Source: Variovorax gossypii
GTDB lineage: Bacteria > Pseudomonadota > Gammaproteobacteria > Burkholderiales > Burkholderiaceae_C
DNA length: 64,000 bases
Assembly (NCBI RefSeq): GCF_003965815.1
Contig: NZ_RXOE01000002.1
Coordinates: forward strand, 1-64,000
Direction: 5' to 3'
A program made the position numbers and the translations under genes. Shown here piece after piece: positions 1-17,609 of this stretch. Within the stretch, counting starts at the first letter, position 1; the number at the start of each line of letters is the position of its first letter. Under the pieces are notes generated by a model. It worked only from the letters and a program-made list of their open reading frames with translations. It made no database searches and was not told where the DNA came from.

Positions 1-20
1 CCGAGCGCGAAGAGTACCGG

Positions 21-96
21 AGGGGTATAGCTCAATTGGCAGAGCGTCGGTCTCCAAAACCGAAGGTTGTAGGTTCGATTCCTACTGCCCCTGCCA
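21..96 (+). tRNA. tRNA-Trp (anticodon CCA)
   Basis: A complete 76-nt cloverleaf. The acceptor AGGGGTA pairs with TGCCCCT, allowing one G-U pair, followed by an encoded GCCA end. The anticodon stem TCGGT/ACCGA encloses the loop CTCCAAA, giving anticodon CCA. The T loop reads TTCGATT. It sits just before secE, the usual betaproteobacterial position (tuf, tRNA-Trp, secE, nusG). Confidence 0.97.
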
Positions 97-114
97 CTTA
101 GGTGGCACTCCGAA

Positions 115-157
115 AAGCCCGTCGCGTCCCGACGGGCTTCGGCGTCTCAAGAGACGC
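115..157 (+). terminator. Two hairpins between tRNA-Trp and secE
   Basis: The first hairpin is a perfect 10-bp stem (115-124 with 130-139, loop of 5). The second is a 7-bp stem (142-148 with 151-157, loop AA). Neither is followed by a long T run, so this may be a processing or partial termination site rather than a full stop before secE. Confidence 0.5.
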
Positions 158-198
158 ATTGAATTGAAGGCCTTCGGGTCACAGGAAATCAGCCGAAC

Positions 199-582
199 AT
201 GGCCACTTCTCAAATCGAAACCGTGAGCACCGGCGCCGACAAGGCCAAACTGGCCGCGGCGGTGGTGTTGGCAGTGGGCGCCATCGTGGCGTTCTATCTG
301 CTGGCGCGTCAGGGCTCGCTGGTGCAGTGGGCTGCGTTGCTGGTCGGCTTGGCCGCGGCGGTGGCTGCCTTCGGCAGTTCGGAGAATGGTCGCCAGTTGT
401 GGGCGTTCGGTCGTGATTCGTGGCGCGAGGTCAGGAAGGTTGTCTGGCCGACCCGCAAGGAAGCGATGCAGATGACGGCTTATGTGTTCGCCTTCGTGGC
501 GATCATGTCCGTCTTCCTCTGGCTCACCGACAAGACGCTCGAATGGGTGTTTTTCGACCTCATTCTGGGCTGGAGAAAATAA
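199..582 (+). CDS. secE: Preprotein translocase subunit SecE
   Basis: Inner-membrane SecE subunit of the SecYEG translocon, which clamps SecY. The 127-residue product has two hydrophobic segments in the first 65 residues and a third near residues 95-115. The conserved amphipathic stretch WREVRKVVWPTRKE precedes the last segment, as in three-helix proteobacterial SecE. The ATG follows AGGAA with normal spacing. It lies directly against nusG, whose ATG starts one base after the secE stop, so the two are surely co-transcribed. Confidence 0.96.
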   Translation: MATSQIETVSTGADKAKLAAAVVLAVGAIVAFYLLARQGSLVQWAALLVGLAAAVAAFGSSENGRQLWAFGRDSWREVRKVVWPTRKEAMQMTAYVFAFVAIMSVFLWLTDKTLEWVFFDLILGWRK

Positions 583-1194
583 ATGATCGACGACGCAGTT
601 GAAACCACGCCGAGCGCGCCGGAGGAAGAAAACACCTCCGTGCTGGCTCCTGCCGCCAACCCTGATCTGCGTTGGTACGTGGTGCATGCCTATTCGGGCA
701 TGGAAAAGGCCGTCGAGCGCAACATCACCGAGCGCATCAACCGCGCCGGCATGCAGGACAAGTTCGGCCGCATCCTGGTTCCGACCGAAGAAGTGGTCGA
801 GATCAAGAACGGCCAGAAGCGCACCACCGAGCGTCGTTTCTTCCCCGGCTATGTGCTGGTCGAGATGATCATGGACGACGAAAGCTGGCATCTGGTGAAG
901 CACACCAACAAGGTGACGGGCTTCGTGGGCGGCGCCAAGAACCGTCCGGCTCCGATCTCGCAGAAAGAGGTCGAGGACATCGTCAGCCAGATGCAGCAGG
1001 GCACCGAGAAGCCGCGCCACAAGATCGAATTCACCGTCGGCGAATTCGTGCGCGTCAAGGAGGGTCCGTTCACCGACTTCAACGGCACCGTCGAGGAAGT
1101 CAACTACGAGAAGAGCAAGGTCAGCGTGTCGGTCATGATCTTCGGCCGCGCGACGCCTGTGGAACTCGAATTCAGCCAGGTCGAAAAGACCTGA
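583..1194 (+). CDS. nusG: Transcription termination/antitermination factor NusG
   Basis: NusG binds RNA polymerase and couples it to Rho or to ribosomal S10. The 203-residue protein has the NGN domain at about residues 28-140 ([28 protein letters not shown]). A C-terminal KOW domain follows near 150-203 ([22 protein letters not shown]). A 25-residue acidic N-terminal extension precedes the NGN domain, common in Burkholderiales. The gene starts directly after secE, consistent with a secE-nusG transcript. Confidence 0.97.
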   Translation: MIDDAVETTPSAPEEENTSVLAPAANPDLRWYVVHAYSGMEKAVERNITERINRAGMQDKFGRILVPTEEVVEIKNGQKRTTERRFFPGYVLVEMIMDDESWHLVKHTNKVTGFVGGAKNRPAPISQKEVEDIVSQMQQGTEKPRHKIEFTVGEFVRVKEGPFTDFNGTVEEVNYEKSKVSVSVMIFGRATPVELEFSQVEKT

Positions 1195-1331
1195 GCCCCG
1201 GACCGAGAGGTCCGAGCCACTCCCGGCTGCGCGTTGTCCGACTCGGCGCGCGGCTTTGATCGAAGAGTCGTTTAACCCCGGGGAGCCTCGGCCGCAAGCC
1301 AAGGCGATATCACCCGCAAGGAGCAAAAAGC

Positions 1332-1763
1332 ATGGCGAAGAAAATCGTCGGCTTCATCAAGCTGCAAGTGCCAGCTGGTAAGGCCAACCCGTCCCCGCCG
1401 ATCGGTCCCGCACTCGGTCAGCGCGGTCTGAATATCATGGAGTTCTGCAAGGCGTTCAACGCGCAGACGCAGAGCTACGAGCCGGGTTTGGCGCTGCCGG
1501 TGGTCATCACCGCGTTCGCCGACAAGAGCTTCACCTTCATCATCAAGTCGCCGCCGGCCGGTGTCCTGATCAAGAAGGCCATCAAGCTCGAGAAGGGCTC
1601 CGCACGTCCGCACACCGACAAGGTCGGCAAGATCACGCGTGCACAGCTCGAAGAGATCGCAAAGACCAAGATGAAGGACCTGACCGCTGCCGACATGGAC
1701 GCCGCGGTTCGCACCATCGCTGGTACGGCCCGTTCGATGGGCGTGAATGTGGAGGGCGTGTAA
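1332..1763 (+). CDS. rplK: 50S ribosomal protein L11
   Basis: L11 forms the GTPase-associated centre with 23S rRNA. The 143-residue length is standard. The N-terminal [20 protein letters not shown] with the [19 protein letters not shown] motif is diagnostic. A strong AAGGAG ribosome site lies 8-13 bases before the ATG. The stop is followed immediately by the rplA start, an operon shared across bacteria and usually repressed by L1. The 137 bases upstream hold a short GGACC hairpin (about 1200-1213) and probably the promoter. Confidence 0.98.
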   Translation: MAKKIVGFIKLQVPAGKANPSPPIGPALGQRGLNIMEFCKAFNAQTQSYEPGLALPVVITAFADKSFTFIIKSPPAGVLIKKAIKLEKGSARPHTDKVGKITRAQLEEIAKTKMKDLTAADMDAAVRTIAGTARSMGVNVEGV

Positions 1764-2462
1764 ATGTCCAAGATCACCAAGAAGCAGAAGTCGCTCGAAG
1801 GCAAGGTCGACAGCACCAAGCTGTACCCGCTGGCTGACGCGATCAACATCGTCAAGGAAGCCGCTACCGCCAAGTTCGACGAATCGATCGACGTGGCCGT
1901 GCAGCTCGGCATCGATGCGAAGAAGTCGGATCAGGTCGTGCGTGGCGCCGTCGTGCTGCCCAACGGCACCGGCAAGACCAAGCGCGTCGCCGTGTTCGCC
2001 CAGGGCGCCAAGGCTGAGGAAGCCAAGGCTGCCGGCGCCGACATCGTCGGCATGGACGACCTGGCTGCCATGGTCAAGGCTGGCGACATGCCTTTCGACG
2101 TCGTGATCGCTGCCCCTGACGCGATGCGCGTCGTCGGTACGCTCGGTCAGATCCTCGGTCCCCGCGGCCTGATGCCGAACCCGAAGGTCGGCACCGTGAC
2201 CCCGGACGTCGCCACGGCCGTGAAGAACGCCAAGGCCGGCCAGGTCCAATTCCGCGTCGACAAGGCCGGCATCGTGCACGGCACGATCGGCCGTCGCTCG
2301 TTCGACAACGACAAGCTGCAAGGCAACCTCGCCGCGCTGATCGACGCTCTGGTCAAGGCCAAGCCCGCGACCAGCAAGGGCGTGTACCTGCGCAAGGTGG
2401 CTGTGTCGTCGACCATGGGTCTGGGTGTCCGCGTGGACACGCAAACCATCTCGGCGAGCTAA
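1764..2462 (+). CDS. rplA: 50S ribosomal protein L1
   Basis: L1 forms the L1 stalk and is the usual translational repressor of rplKA. The 232-residue product carries the signature [15 protein letters not shown] and the C-terminal MGLGVRVD stretch. The ATG abuts the rplK stop, so translation is probably coupled. Length and sequence are entirely typical. Confidence 0.98.
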   Translation: MSKITKKQKSLEGKVDSTKLYPLADAINIVKEAATAKFDESIDVAVQLGIDAKKSDQVVRGAVVLPNGTGKTKRVAVFAQGAKAEEAKAAGADIVGMDDLAAMVKAGDMPFDVVIAAPDAMRVVGTLGQILGPRGLMPNPKVGTVTPDVATAVKNAKAGQVQFRVDKAGIVHGTIGRRSFDNDKLQGNLAALIDALVKAKPATSKGVYLRKVAVSSTMGLGVRVDTQTISAS

Positions 2463-2529
2463 GAAGGATTTGCCTCACCCGAAAGGGCGGGGCGGATGTG
2501 GTGGGTCGCGGCGGCTTCGGTTGCCGCGG

Positions 2530-2660
2530 GCCATCCAAGACCGCTGGTGTGCAGGGTGCTGCACTTAAACGCCGGACCTCCCTGTCCGGTATCCAGCGCA
2601 GATGGCGACCCCACTGCAAGGAATCAAGGAAGTCGATTTTTTGTTCCTGACAGTTGGTCG
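2530..2660 (+). ncRNA. L10 leader (L10-L12 autoregulatory mRNA element)
   Basis: The 254-base rplA-rplJ gap holds the kind of structured leader that L10(L12)4 binds to repress its own operon. Visible parts are TGTGCAGGGTGCTGCAC (2548-2564), which folds into a hairpin, then CCGGACCTCCCTGTCCGG (2573-2590), a second hairpin, and a purine-rich tract before the start region. The family is well known in proteobacteria; the exact boundaries here are estimated by eye. Confidence 0.6.
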
Positions 2661-2716
2661 CTGCATGAAGCGCGATCCCAGGCTCCGGCCGAAGATCGCA
2701 TTTAAAGGAGTAGACC

Positions 2717-3250
2717 TTGAGTCTGAATCGCAGTGAGAAAGAAGCGGTCATCAATGACGTGACCAGCCTCGCCGCAAAAGCTCAAACGCTCGTGATGGCG
2801 GAATACCGTGGCATCACGGTGGCCGATATGACCAAACTGCGCAACGAAGCGCGCAGCAAGGGTGTGAGCCTGAGTGTTCTGAAGAACACCCTGGCCCGCC
2901 GTGCTGTCGCTGGTAGCCCGTTTGAAGTCGTCGGCGACCAGATGACCGGTCCGCTGATCTATGGCTTCTCCGAAGACGCTGTGGCCGCCGCCAAGGTGGT
3001 GGCCGATTTCGCGAAGACCAACGACAAGTTGGTCATTCGCGGTGGCGCTTTCGGTGGTAAGGCCCTGGACGTCGAGGGCGTGAAGCAACTGGCCAACATC
3101 CCTTCGAAGGAAGTGCTGCTGGCGCAACTGCTGGGCTTGATGCAATCCCCGATCTCTCGTACCGCCCGCGTGCTCGCGGCGCTGGCCGAGAAGCGCGGTG
3201 GTGGCGAAGCTGCACCCGCCGATGCCCCGGCAGAAGCACAGGCAGCCTGA
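2717..3250 (+). CDS. rplJ: 50S ribosomal protein L10
   Basis: L10 anchors the L7/L12 stalk and, with L12, represses rplJL translation. The 177-residue product begins [11 protein letters not shown] and ends with an Ala-rich tail. The start is TTG at 2717, chosen because AAAGGAG lies 7-13 bases upstream and the protein then matches the family N-terminus; no in-frame ATG fits. A non-ATG start suits a translationally regulated gene. Confidence 0.96.
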   Translation: MSLNRSEKEAVINDVTSLAAKAQTLVMAEYRGITVADMTKLRNEARSKGVSLSVLKNTLARRAVAGSPFEVVGDQMTGPLIYGFSEDAVAAAKVVADFAKTNDKLVIRGGAFGGKALDVEGVKQLANIPSKEVLLAQLLGLMQSPISRTARVLAALAEKRGGGEAAPADAPAEAQAA

Positions 3251-3295
3251 GCTGTCTGCGTTTGAAACATTCAACCCAATTGTTAGGAAACAAAA

Positions 3296-3673
<378 letters not shown>

Positions 3674-3689
3674 TTCAGACCCCCTGGAG

Positions 3690-3767
3690 GGCTGGAGGTG
3701 CCTGCAAAGGCCCTCCAGCCTTTGCCGCTTTCAGAGCGCACTCAAAAGCCGGCTCGTTGCCGGCTTT
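3690..3767 (+). terminator. Attenuator/processing hairpins between rplL and rpoB
   Basis: Two stem-loops lie in the 294-base gap. GGCTGGAGG (3690-3698) pairs with CCTCCAGCC (3712-3720). AAAGCCGGC (3745-3753) pairs with GCCGGCTTT (3759-3767), loop TCGTT. In well-studied relatives this gap holds a partial terminator and an RNase III site that lower rpoBC relative to rplJL. The stems are directly visible; the function here is inferred. Confidence 0.55.
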
Positions 3768-3967
3768 CCCGGAGACCCGAAGGGCTCCGGAAAAGCCAGA
3801 GCGAGATGTTTTTTGAGTGTCTTCTGACCCCGACTGCAGAAGACCCCTTGGTTCGGGCGATGTGCAACGCATCGCTGTCCGCCAACGGCTGGTAGTGGCC
3901 AGCCGCCAAGCAGTGGTGCCCAGGCACTGCTGACAAGTCGCTGAAGATCTCAAGCACCGGAGCTCTC

Positions 3968-8092
<4,125 letters not shown>

Positions 8093-8113
8093 TTTGAAAA
8101 GGGAAAGAGTCTT

Positions 8114-12349
<4,236 letters not shown>

Positions 12350-12382
12350 CTGGTTAGCATCACCGGCCATGACCGGTACATC

Positions 12383-12418
12383 ACGCCCCCCGACCGCCCC
12401 CGGTTGGGGGGCGTTTTT
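12383..12418 (+). terminator. Rho-independent terminator of the rplJL-rpoBC operon
   Basis: The stem ACGCCCCCC (12383-12391) pairs with GGGGGGCGT (12406-12414), followed directly by TTTTT. A strong intrinsic terminator at the end of rpoC. Confidence 0.93.
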
Positions 12419-12447
12419 CTTTGTGTTCCCATGAGGCTTGGTGGTCG

Positions 12448-13059
12448 ATGAGTCTGTTGCCCGAATCGATGGCCGGCTGGATCGTGATCGCGATCCTGCT
12501 GTTCTGGTTTGTCGGTGCCTACAATCGGCTGGTGCGTCTGCGCGCGGCCGTGCTGCAGGCCTATGGCCAGCTCGATGCGGCGCTGGGCAAGCAGCTGGAT
12601 TTCGTGCAGGCCAGCATCGCGGCGGGGCCGCAACCCGAGGCCGCGCCCACGGGCGAGCTGCTGTCTTCGGTCGCGCCGCTGCAGGCTGCAACCGCGCAGC
12701 TCGCCACGCTGCTGGGAGCGACCCGGCTGCGACCGCTCGATGTCGGCGGCATGGCCGCGCTGGCCACCGCGCTGCAGGTCTGGATCGGAGCCTGGCAGCG
12801 CCAGCACCCCGACCAGGTGACGGTGTTCGATGCCGACGGCACGCTGTCGCGGCCCGTACCGCTGCAGCCCGGCACGACAACGACCGTGGTGTCCGGCGCC
12901 GCCGAGCCGATCGGCTGGCCCGAGCCCTCGGCCGCGGCCGAGATCGCGCGCAGCCAGTTCAACCTGGCGGTGGCGCAATACAACGCTGCGATCGCGCAGT
13001 TTCCGGCGGTGCTGGTGGCATGGGCCGTGCGTCTGCGTCCGGCAGCTCCGCTGCTCTGA
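12448..13059 (+). CDS. LemA-like membrane protein
   Basis: A 203-residue protein with one N-terminal membrane segment (about residues 6-23) followed by YNRLVRLRAAVLQAYGQLD. This resembles the start of the LemA family, whose members have an N-terminal anchor and a helical bundle on the periplasmic side; their role is unclear. The rest is Ala-rich and helical, with a segment near 165-185 (SQFNLAVAQYNAAIAQFPA) matching the LemA pattern of a repeated Y/N-rich helix. The start is ATG at 12448; an upstream TTG at 12421 would add nine unlikely residues and overlap the terminator T run. Family assignment is moderate. Confidence 0.75.
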   Translation: MSLLPESMAGWIVIAILLFWFVGAYNRLVRLRAAVLQAYGQLDAALGKQLDFVQASIAAGPQPEAAPTGELLSSVAPLQAATAQLATLLGATRLRPLDVGGMAALATALQVWIGAWQRQHPDQVTVFDADGTLSRPVPLQPGTTTTVVSGAAEPIGWPEPSAAAEIARSQFNLAVAQYNAAIAQFPAVLVAWAVRLRPAAPLL

Positions 13060-13160
13060 ATAGAGCTTGCGGCGCGCTTCGACCACCGTTTCTCTCCGTT
13101 TCTTCTTCTTTCCATGCGCGAAGTCCGGCCTTTGGCCGGCCCGTTACCATCGCCTCCAAC

Positions 13161-14558
13161 TTGTCAGAACTACCTTCCGATCCTTCCCGCAGGGGCCATG
13201 GCGATACGCCGCCGCTGCAACAACCTCCGCTCTGGCGCCAGCTGCAGCTGACTGCGACGGCGCTGGCGTCGATCCGGGCCGGCACCTCGGGCTCGGTGGC
13301 CTTCGAGGCCGTCGAGCCCGCGCTGCGGCCGGGCGTGCAGGCGCTCGGCTTCCAGGTGCTGCGCTGGCTCGGCCGCGCCGAGGCCCTGCGCCGCCACCTG
13401 GCCAAGCGCACCCCGCCGCCCCTGCCCGATGCACTGCTGTGCACCGCACTGGCGCTTGCCTGGGACGCCGCGCACGCGCCCTACGAACCTTTCACGCTGG
13501 TCGACCAGGCCGTCGAGGCCGCCAAGCGCAACCCGGCCACGCGGGCGCAGGCCAGCTTCATCAATGCCTGCCTGCGGCGCTTCCTGCGCGAGCGCGACGA
13601 ACTCGTGGCGGCCACCGACACCGAACCCGTCGCGCAATGGAACCATCCGCGCTGGTGGATCGAGCGCCTCAGGCGCGACCATCCGCGCGAGTGGCAGCGC
13701 GTGCTCGCTGCCGACAACGCGCAGGCGCCGATGACGCTGCGGGTCAATGCACGCAAGACGACCGCTGCTTCCTATCTCGCCGAGCTGGAGGCAGTCGGCC
13801 TGGGCGCGACGCGCGTGGGGCCCAGCGGCCTGCAACTGGCACGCGCCCGCCCCGTGCAGCAGCTGCCCGGTTTTGCCGATGGCGCTTGCTCGGTGCAGGA
13901 CGCTGCCGCGCAGATGGCCGCGCCGCTGCTGCTCGACGGCCTGCTGCAGCCAGCGAAGCCCGGCGAGACGGCCGCGCCGCTGCGCGTGCTCGACGCCTGC
14001 GCCGCTCCCGGCGGCAAGACCGCCCATCTGCTCGAGATGGCGAGCCCCGGCGCCATCGACGTCACCGCGCTGGAAGTCGATGCAACGCGCAGCCGCCGCA
14101 TCGACGAAACCCTGGCCCGCCTCGGGCTCCAGGCCAGGGTGCTCGTCGCCGATGCGGCCCGGCCGGCCCAGTGGTGGGACGGCACGCCCTTCGACGCCAT
14201 CCTGCTCGACGCGCCGTGCACCGCCTCGGGCATCGTGCGGCGCCATCCCGACGTGCGCTGGCTGCGCCGCGAAAGCGACACCGCCCAGCTCGCCGCCCAG
14301 CAGGCCGCGCTTCTGGCGGCCCTGTGGCCGCTGGTGCGGCCCGGCGGGCGGCTTCTGTACTGCACTTGCTCCGTGTTCCGCGAAGAGGGTTCGCAACAAA
14401 TTGATGCGTTTCTTGTACACAACACCGACGCACGATTGCTGCCATCGCCGGGCCATTTGCTGCCCCAAAGCGGGTCGAATGCCCGCAGCGTCCCGGACAA
14501 TGCCTCTGGTGACCACGACGGCTTCTTCTACGCCCTGCTTGAAAAGCGTCCGCGTTGA
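13161..14558 (+). CDS. rsmB: 16S rRNA (cytosine-967-C5)-methyltransferase RsmB
   Basis: An SAM-dependent methyltransferase for C967 of 16S rRNA. A NusB-like N-terminal domain covers about residues 20-160. The catalytic domain carries CAAPGGKT (SAM binding), DAPCTASG (motif IV) and YCTCS (motif VI, catalytic Cys). The start is uncertain: TTG at 13161 gives 465 residues and is the first plausible start before the conserved region; no in-frame ATG is available. The end overlaps the next gene by about 59 bases if that starts at 14500, implying coupling. Confidence 0.93.
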   Translation: MSELPSDPSRRGHGDTPPLQQPPLWRQLQLTATALASIRAGTSGSVAFEAVEPALRPGVQALGFQVLRWLGRAEALRRHLAKRTPPPLPDALLCTALALAWDAAHAPYEPFTLVDQAVEAAKRNPATRAQASFINACLRRFLRERDELVAATDTEPVAQWNHPRWWIERLRRDHPREWQRVLAADNAQAPMTLRVNARKTTAASYLAELEAVGLGATRVGPSGLQLARARPVQQLPGFADGACSVQDAAAQMAAPLLLDGLLQPAKPGETAAPLRVLDACAAPGGKTAHLLEMASPGAIDVTALEVDATRSRRIDETLARLGLQARVLVADAARPAQWWDGTPFDAILLDAPCTASGIVRRHPDVRWLRRESDTAQLAAQQAALLAALWPLVRPGGRLLYCTCSVFREEGSQQIDAFLVHNTDARLLPSPGHLLPQSGSNARSVPDNASGDHDGFFYALLEKRPR

Positions 14559-15183
14559 GCGACGGCGCCGGCTGATCCTGTCGCTGCCCGTCCTGCTCTG
14601 GATCTGGGCGATTTGGATGGCCTTCCTGCCGGCTCCGGTCTCCGCGCAGGGCCGCAACGGCGCGTCGATCACCCAGATGCGGCTGGAGCAGTCCGACGAC
14701 GGCATCTACTTCAGCGCCGCGGTGCAGTTCGAGCTGCCCTCGCTGGTCGAGGAGGTGCTCGACAAGGGCATCGCCGTCTATTTCGTGGCCGAGGCCGAAC
14801 TTTTCCAGGAGCGCTGGTACTGGACCGACCGCAAGGTCGCGCAGGTCACGCGCCACATGCGGCTGGCCTACCAGCCGCTCACGCGGCGCTGGCGGCTCAA
14901 CGTGTCGGCGGCGCCGATGACCGGCGCGGCCGGCCTGGGCATCTCGCTGAACCAGAACTTCGACACCCTCGGCGACGCGCTCGATGCCATCAAGCGCGTC
15001 GGCCGCCTGCGCATGGGCGACGTGGCCGAGATCGGCGACGACCCGCAGCACCAGGTCACGTTCCGGTTCAGGCTCGACACCTCGCAGCTGCCGCGCCCCT
15101 TCCAGATCGGCGTGGTCGGCCAGTCCGACTGGAACATCGCCGTCGAGCGCACCGCGCGTCTCGCGGTGGAGAAGCAGAAGTGA
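14500..15183 (+). CDS. DUF4390 domain protein with signal peptide
   Basis: About 227 residues. A basic stretch (VERRRRLILS) then a hydrophobic run ending AQG looks like a Sec signal peptide or anchor. The body contains ITQMRLEQSDDGIYFSA and the WNIAVERTARL ending typical of DUF4390, a betaproteobacterial family nearly always located between rsmB and an NtrY-type kinase. The ATG at 14500 is given; a TTG at 14539 would give a more usual signal-peptide length and may be the true start. The stop overlaps the kinase start (GTGA). Function is unknown; an envelope link to the kinase is an inference from context. Confidence 0.85.
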   Translation: MPLVTTTASSTPCLKSVRVERRRRLILSLPVLLWIWAIWMAFLPAPVSAQGRNGASITQMRLEQSDDGIYFSAAVQFELPSLVEEVLDKGIAVYFVAEAELFQERWYWTDRKVAQVTRHMRLAYQPLTRRWRLNVSAAPMTGAAGLGISLNQNFDTLGDALDAIKRVGRLRMGDVAEIGDDPQHQVTFRFRLDTSQLPRPFQIGVVGQSDWNIAVERTARLAVEKQK

Positions 15184-17513
15184 GCACTCCGGAGCGCGGC
15201 GGCACTTCGGCCTCGTCGGCCGCGAGCCGCGCGCGAGCCCGACGCTGGGCCATCGGCGTCGGAGCCGCGCTGGTCACGGCCATCGGCCTCGTGCTGATGT
15301 TCCTGCTGGCCCAGGCCACCAACAACCGCGCGCTGTACGAGCGCTACTACGTGCGCCTGTTCGGCATCAATGTCGTGGTGGCGGTGCTGCTGGTGCTGGT
15401 GATCGGCTGGGTGGCCTTCCGCCTGCTGCGGCGCCTGCGACAGGGCAAGTTCGGCAGCCGGCTGCTCATCAAGCTCGCGGCCATCTTCGCGCTGGTGGGG
15501 GTGGTGCCGGGGGCGCTGGTCTACGTGGTGTCGTACCAGTTCGTCGCGCGCTCCATCGAGAGCTGGTTCGACGTCAAGGTGGAAGGCGCGCTCGACGCCG
15601 GCCTGAACCTCGGGCGTGCCACGCTCGATTCGCTGTCCGACGATCTTGCCGTCAAGACGCGCAGCGCCAGTGCGCAGCTGGCGCAGGTGCCCGACGCCAG
15701 CGCGGGCCTGGTGCTCGAGCGCATCCGGGACCAGCTCGAGGCCAGCGACGTCATTCTCTGGACCGGCAGCGGCCAGCTGGTGGCCAGTGCCGGCACCTCG
15801 CGCTTCCAGCTCAATCCCGAGCGCCCGACCGTGCAGCAGTTTCGCCAGGTGCGCCCCGAGCGCGCCGTCGCGCACGTCGAGGGGCTGGACGAAACCGCCG
15901 CGGCGGGCGCCACTCCGCCGGTCGCCAGCGTGCGTGCGCTCGCCATGGTGCAAAGGCCGGGGTTCGACTTCGACACCGCTCCGCGCTATCTGCAGGTCAC
16001 GCGGCCGCTGCCGCCGGCAGTGGTCAAGAACGCGCTGGACGTGCAGGAGGCCAACCGCGAGTACCAGGAGCGTGCGATCGCGCGCGAGGGGCTGCGCCGC
16101 ATGTACATCGGCACGCTCACGCTGAGCCTGTTCCTCGCCGTGTTCGGCGCGGTGCTGCTGGCCGTGCTCTTCGGCAACCAGCTCGCGCGCCCGCTGCTCG
16201 TGCTGGCCGACGGCGTGCGGCAGGTGGCCGCCGGCGACCTGCGGCCCACCGCCGTGCTGCAGGGCAAGGACGAGCTGGGCGGCCTTACGCGCTCCTTCGC
16301 CGTCATGACACAACAGCTGGCCGATGCGCGCGGCGCGGTCGAGAAGACCATGGGCCAGCTCGACGCGGCGCGGGCCAACCTGCAGACCATCCTCGACAAC
16401 CTGACCTCGGGCGTGATCGTGCTCGATGCCAAGGGCACCGTGCTGTCCACCAATCCGGGCGCGACCCGCGTGCTGCGCGCGCCGCTCGCGGCCTACGAAG
16501 GCCGGCTGCTCGTCGAAGTGCCTGGGCTGGCGGAGTTCGGTGCCAAGGTGCAGCAGCAGTTCGAGGACTTTCTCGTCGAGCGCATGCAGCACGGCCTCGA
16601 CCACTGGCAGCATGCCTTCGAGCTGCATGCCTCCGGCGCCGACCTGCCGCAGCAGGACGGCGCCATCAACATCGTCGCGCGCGGTGCCGAACTGCCCGGT
16701 GCCGCGCGGCTGCTGGTGTTCGACGACATCTCCGAGATCGTCTCGGCCCAGCGCGCGCAGGCCTGGGGCGAAGTGGCGCGCCGGCTCGCGCACGAGATCA
16801 AGAATCCGCTCACGCCGATCCAGCTCTCGGCCGAGCGGCTCGAGATGAAGCTCTCCGGCAAGGTCCAGCCGCCCGAGCAGGCCGTGCTCGTGAAGTCGGT
16901 GAAGACCATTGTCGACCAGGTCGATGCGATGAAGCGGCTGGTGAACGAATTCCGCGACTACGCGCGCCTGCCCGCTGCCGACCTGAAGCCGGTGGACCTG
17001 AACGCGCTGCTGACCGACGTGCTCCAGCTCTACAGCGCGGAGAACCTGCCGATCACGCTGCGCTCCGAACTCGACGAACGCTGCCCACCCATCCGTGGCG
17101 ACGCGCAGCAGATCCGCCAGGTCATACACAACCTGTTGCAAAACGCGCAGGACGCCGCCGAGGCCGCCGCCAGCGGCACGGGCAAGGTCGGCGAGGTCAC
17201 CATCCGCACGCGGCTCGGCGACTCCGGCCAGCGCGTGCGACTGACCGTGCAGGACACCGGACCGGGCTTCGCCGAGAACATCCTCAAGCGCGCGTTCGAG
17301 CCCTACGTCACCACGAAAACAAAAGGTACCGGTTTAGGGCTGGCGGTCGTCAAGAAGATCGCCGACGAGCATGGCGCGCGCATCGAGCTTTCCAACCGCG
17401 TCGTCGATGGGGCTGTAGCGGGGGCACAAGTCTCGCTATCATTCGCGCTGGCAGGCGAGCCGCAGGCAGCGGTCGCTCACACCGAAGATTCGTCGAAGTC
17501 TTCCGCCGCCTGA
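15180..17513 (+). CDS. NtrY-like membrane sensor histidine kinase
   Basis: A 777-residue kinase. Hydrophobic segments near residues 20-45 and 55-75, another near 90-115 and one near 310-335 bracket a periplasmic sensor region. A HAMP domain follows (NQLARPLLVLADGVRQVAAG), then a PAS region (about 395-500). HisKA is RLAHEIKNPLTPIQLSAERL with the phospho-His near residue 537. The ATPase has NLLQNAQDA, DTGPGF and GTGLGLAVVKK. The GTG start lies inside the upstream stop (GTGA overlap). It pairs with the regulator downstream. NtrYX-type systems respond to nitrogen or redox/envelope cues; the signal here is unknown. Confidence 0.92.
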   Translation: MSTPERGGTSASSAASRARARRWAIGVGAALVTAIGLVLMFLLAQATNNRALYERYYVRLFGINVVVAVLLVLVIGWVAFRLLRRLRQGKFGSRLLIKLAAIFALVGVVPGALVYVVSYQFVARSIESWFDVKVEGALDAGLNLGRATLDSLSDDLAVKTRSASAQLAQVPDASAGLVLERIRDQLEASDVILWTGSGQLVASAGTSRFQLNPERPTVQQFRQVRPERAVAHVEGLDETAAAGATPPVASVRALAMVQRPGFDFDTAPRYLQVTRPLPPAVVKNALDVQEANREYQERAIAREGLRRMYIGTLTLSLFLAVFGAVLLAVLFGNQLARPLLVLADGVRQVAAGDLRPTAVLQGKDELGGLTRSFAVMTQQLADARGAVEKTMGQLDAARANLQTILDNLTSGVIVLDAKGTVLSTNPGATRVLRAPLAAYEGRLLVEVPGLAEFGAKVQQQFEDFLVERMQHGLDHWQHAFELHASGADLPQQDGAINIVARGAELPGAARLLVFDDISEIVSAQRAQAWGEVARRLAHEIKNPLTPIQLSAERLEMKLSGKVQPPEQAVLVKSVKTIVDQVDAMKRLVNEFRDYARLPAADLKPVDLNALLTDVLQLYSAENLPITLRSELDERCPPIRGDAQQIRQVIHNLLQNAQDAAEAAASGTGKVGEVTIRTRLGDSGQRVRLTVQDTGPGFAENILKRAFEPYVTTKTKGTGLGLAVVKKIADEHGARIELSNRVVDGAVAGAQVSLSFALAGEPQAAVAHTEDSSKSSAA

Positions 17514-17609
17514 GCCGCACGCACGAACGAATGTCCGTCGCACAGGCGACGGATCGGCCAGCGACTCGACAAACATTGCAGACACCAGCGCACACAACAA
17601 GCATCACTC

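Noticed and set aside
82..1326. Minus-strand frame over secE/nusG
   Set aside because: Antisense to two certain genes; starts inside the tRNA region.
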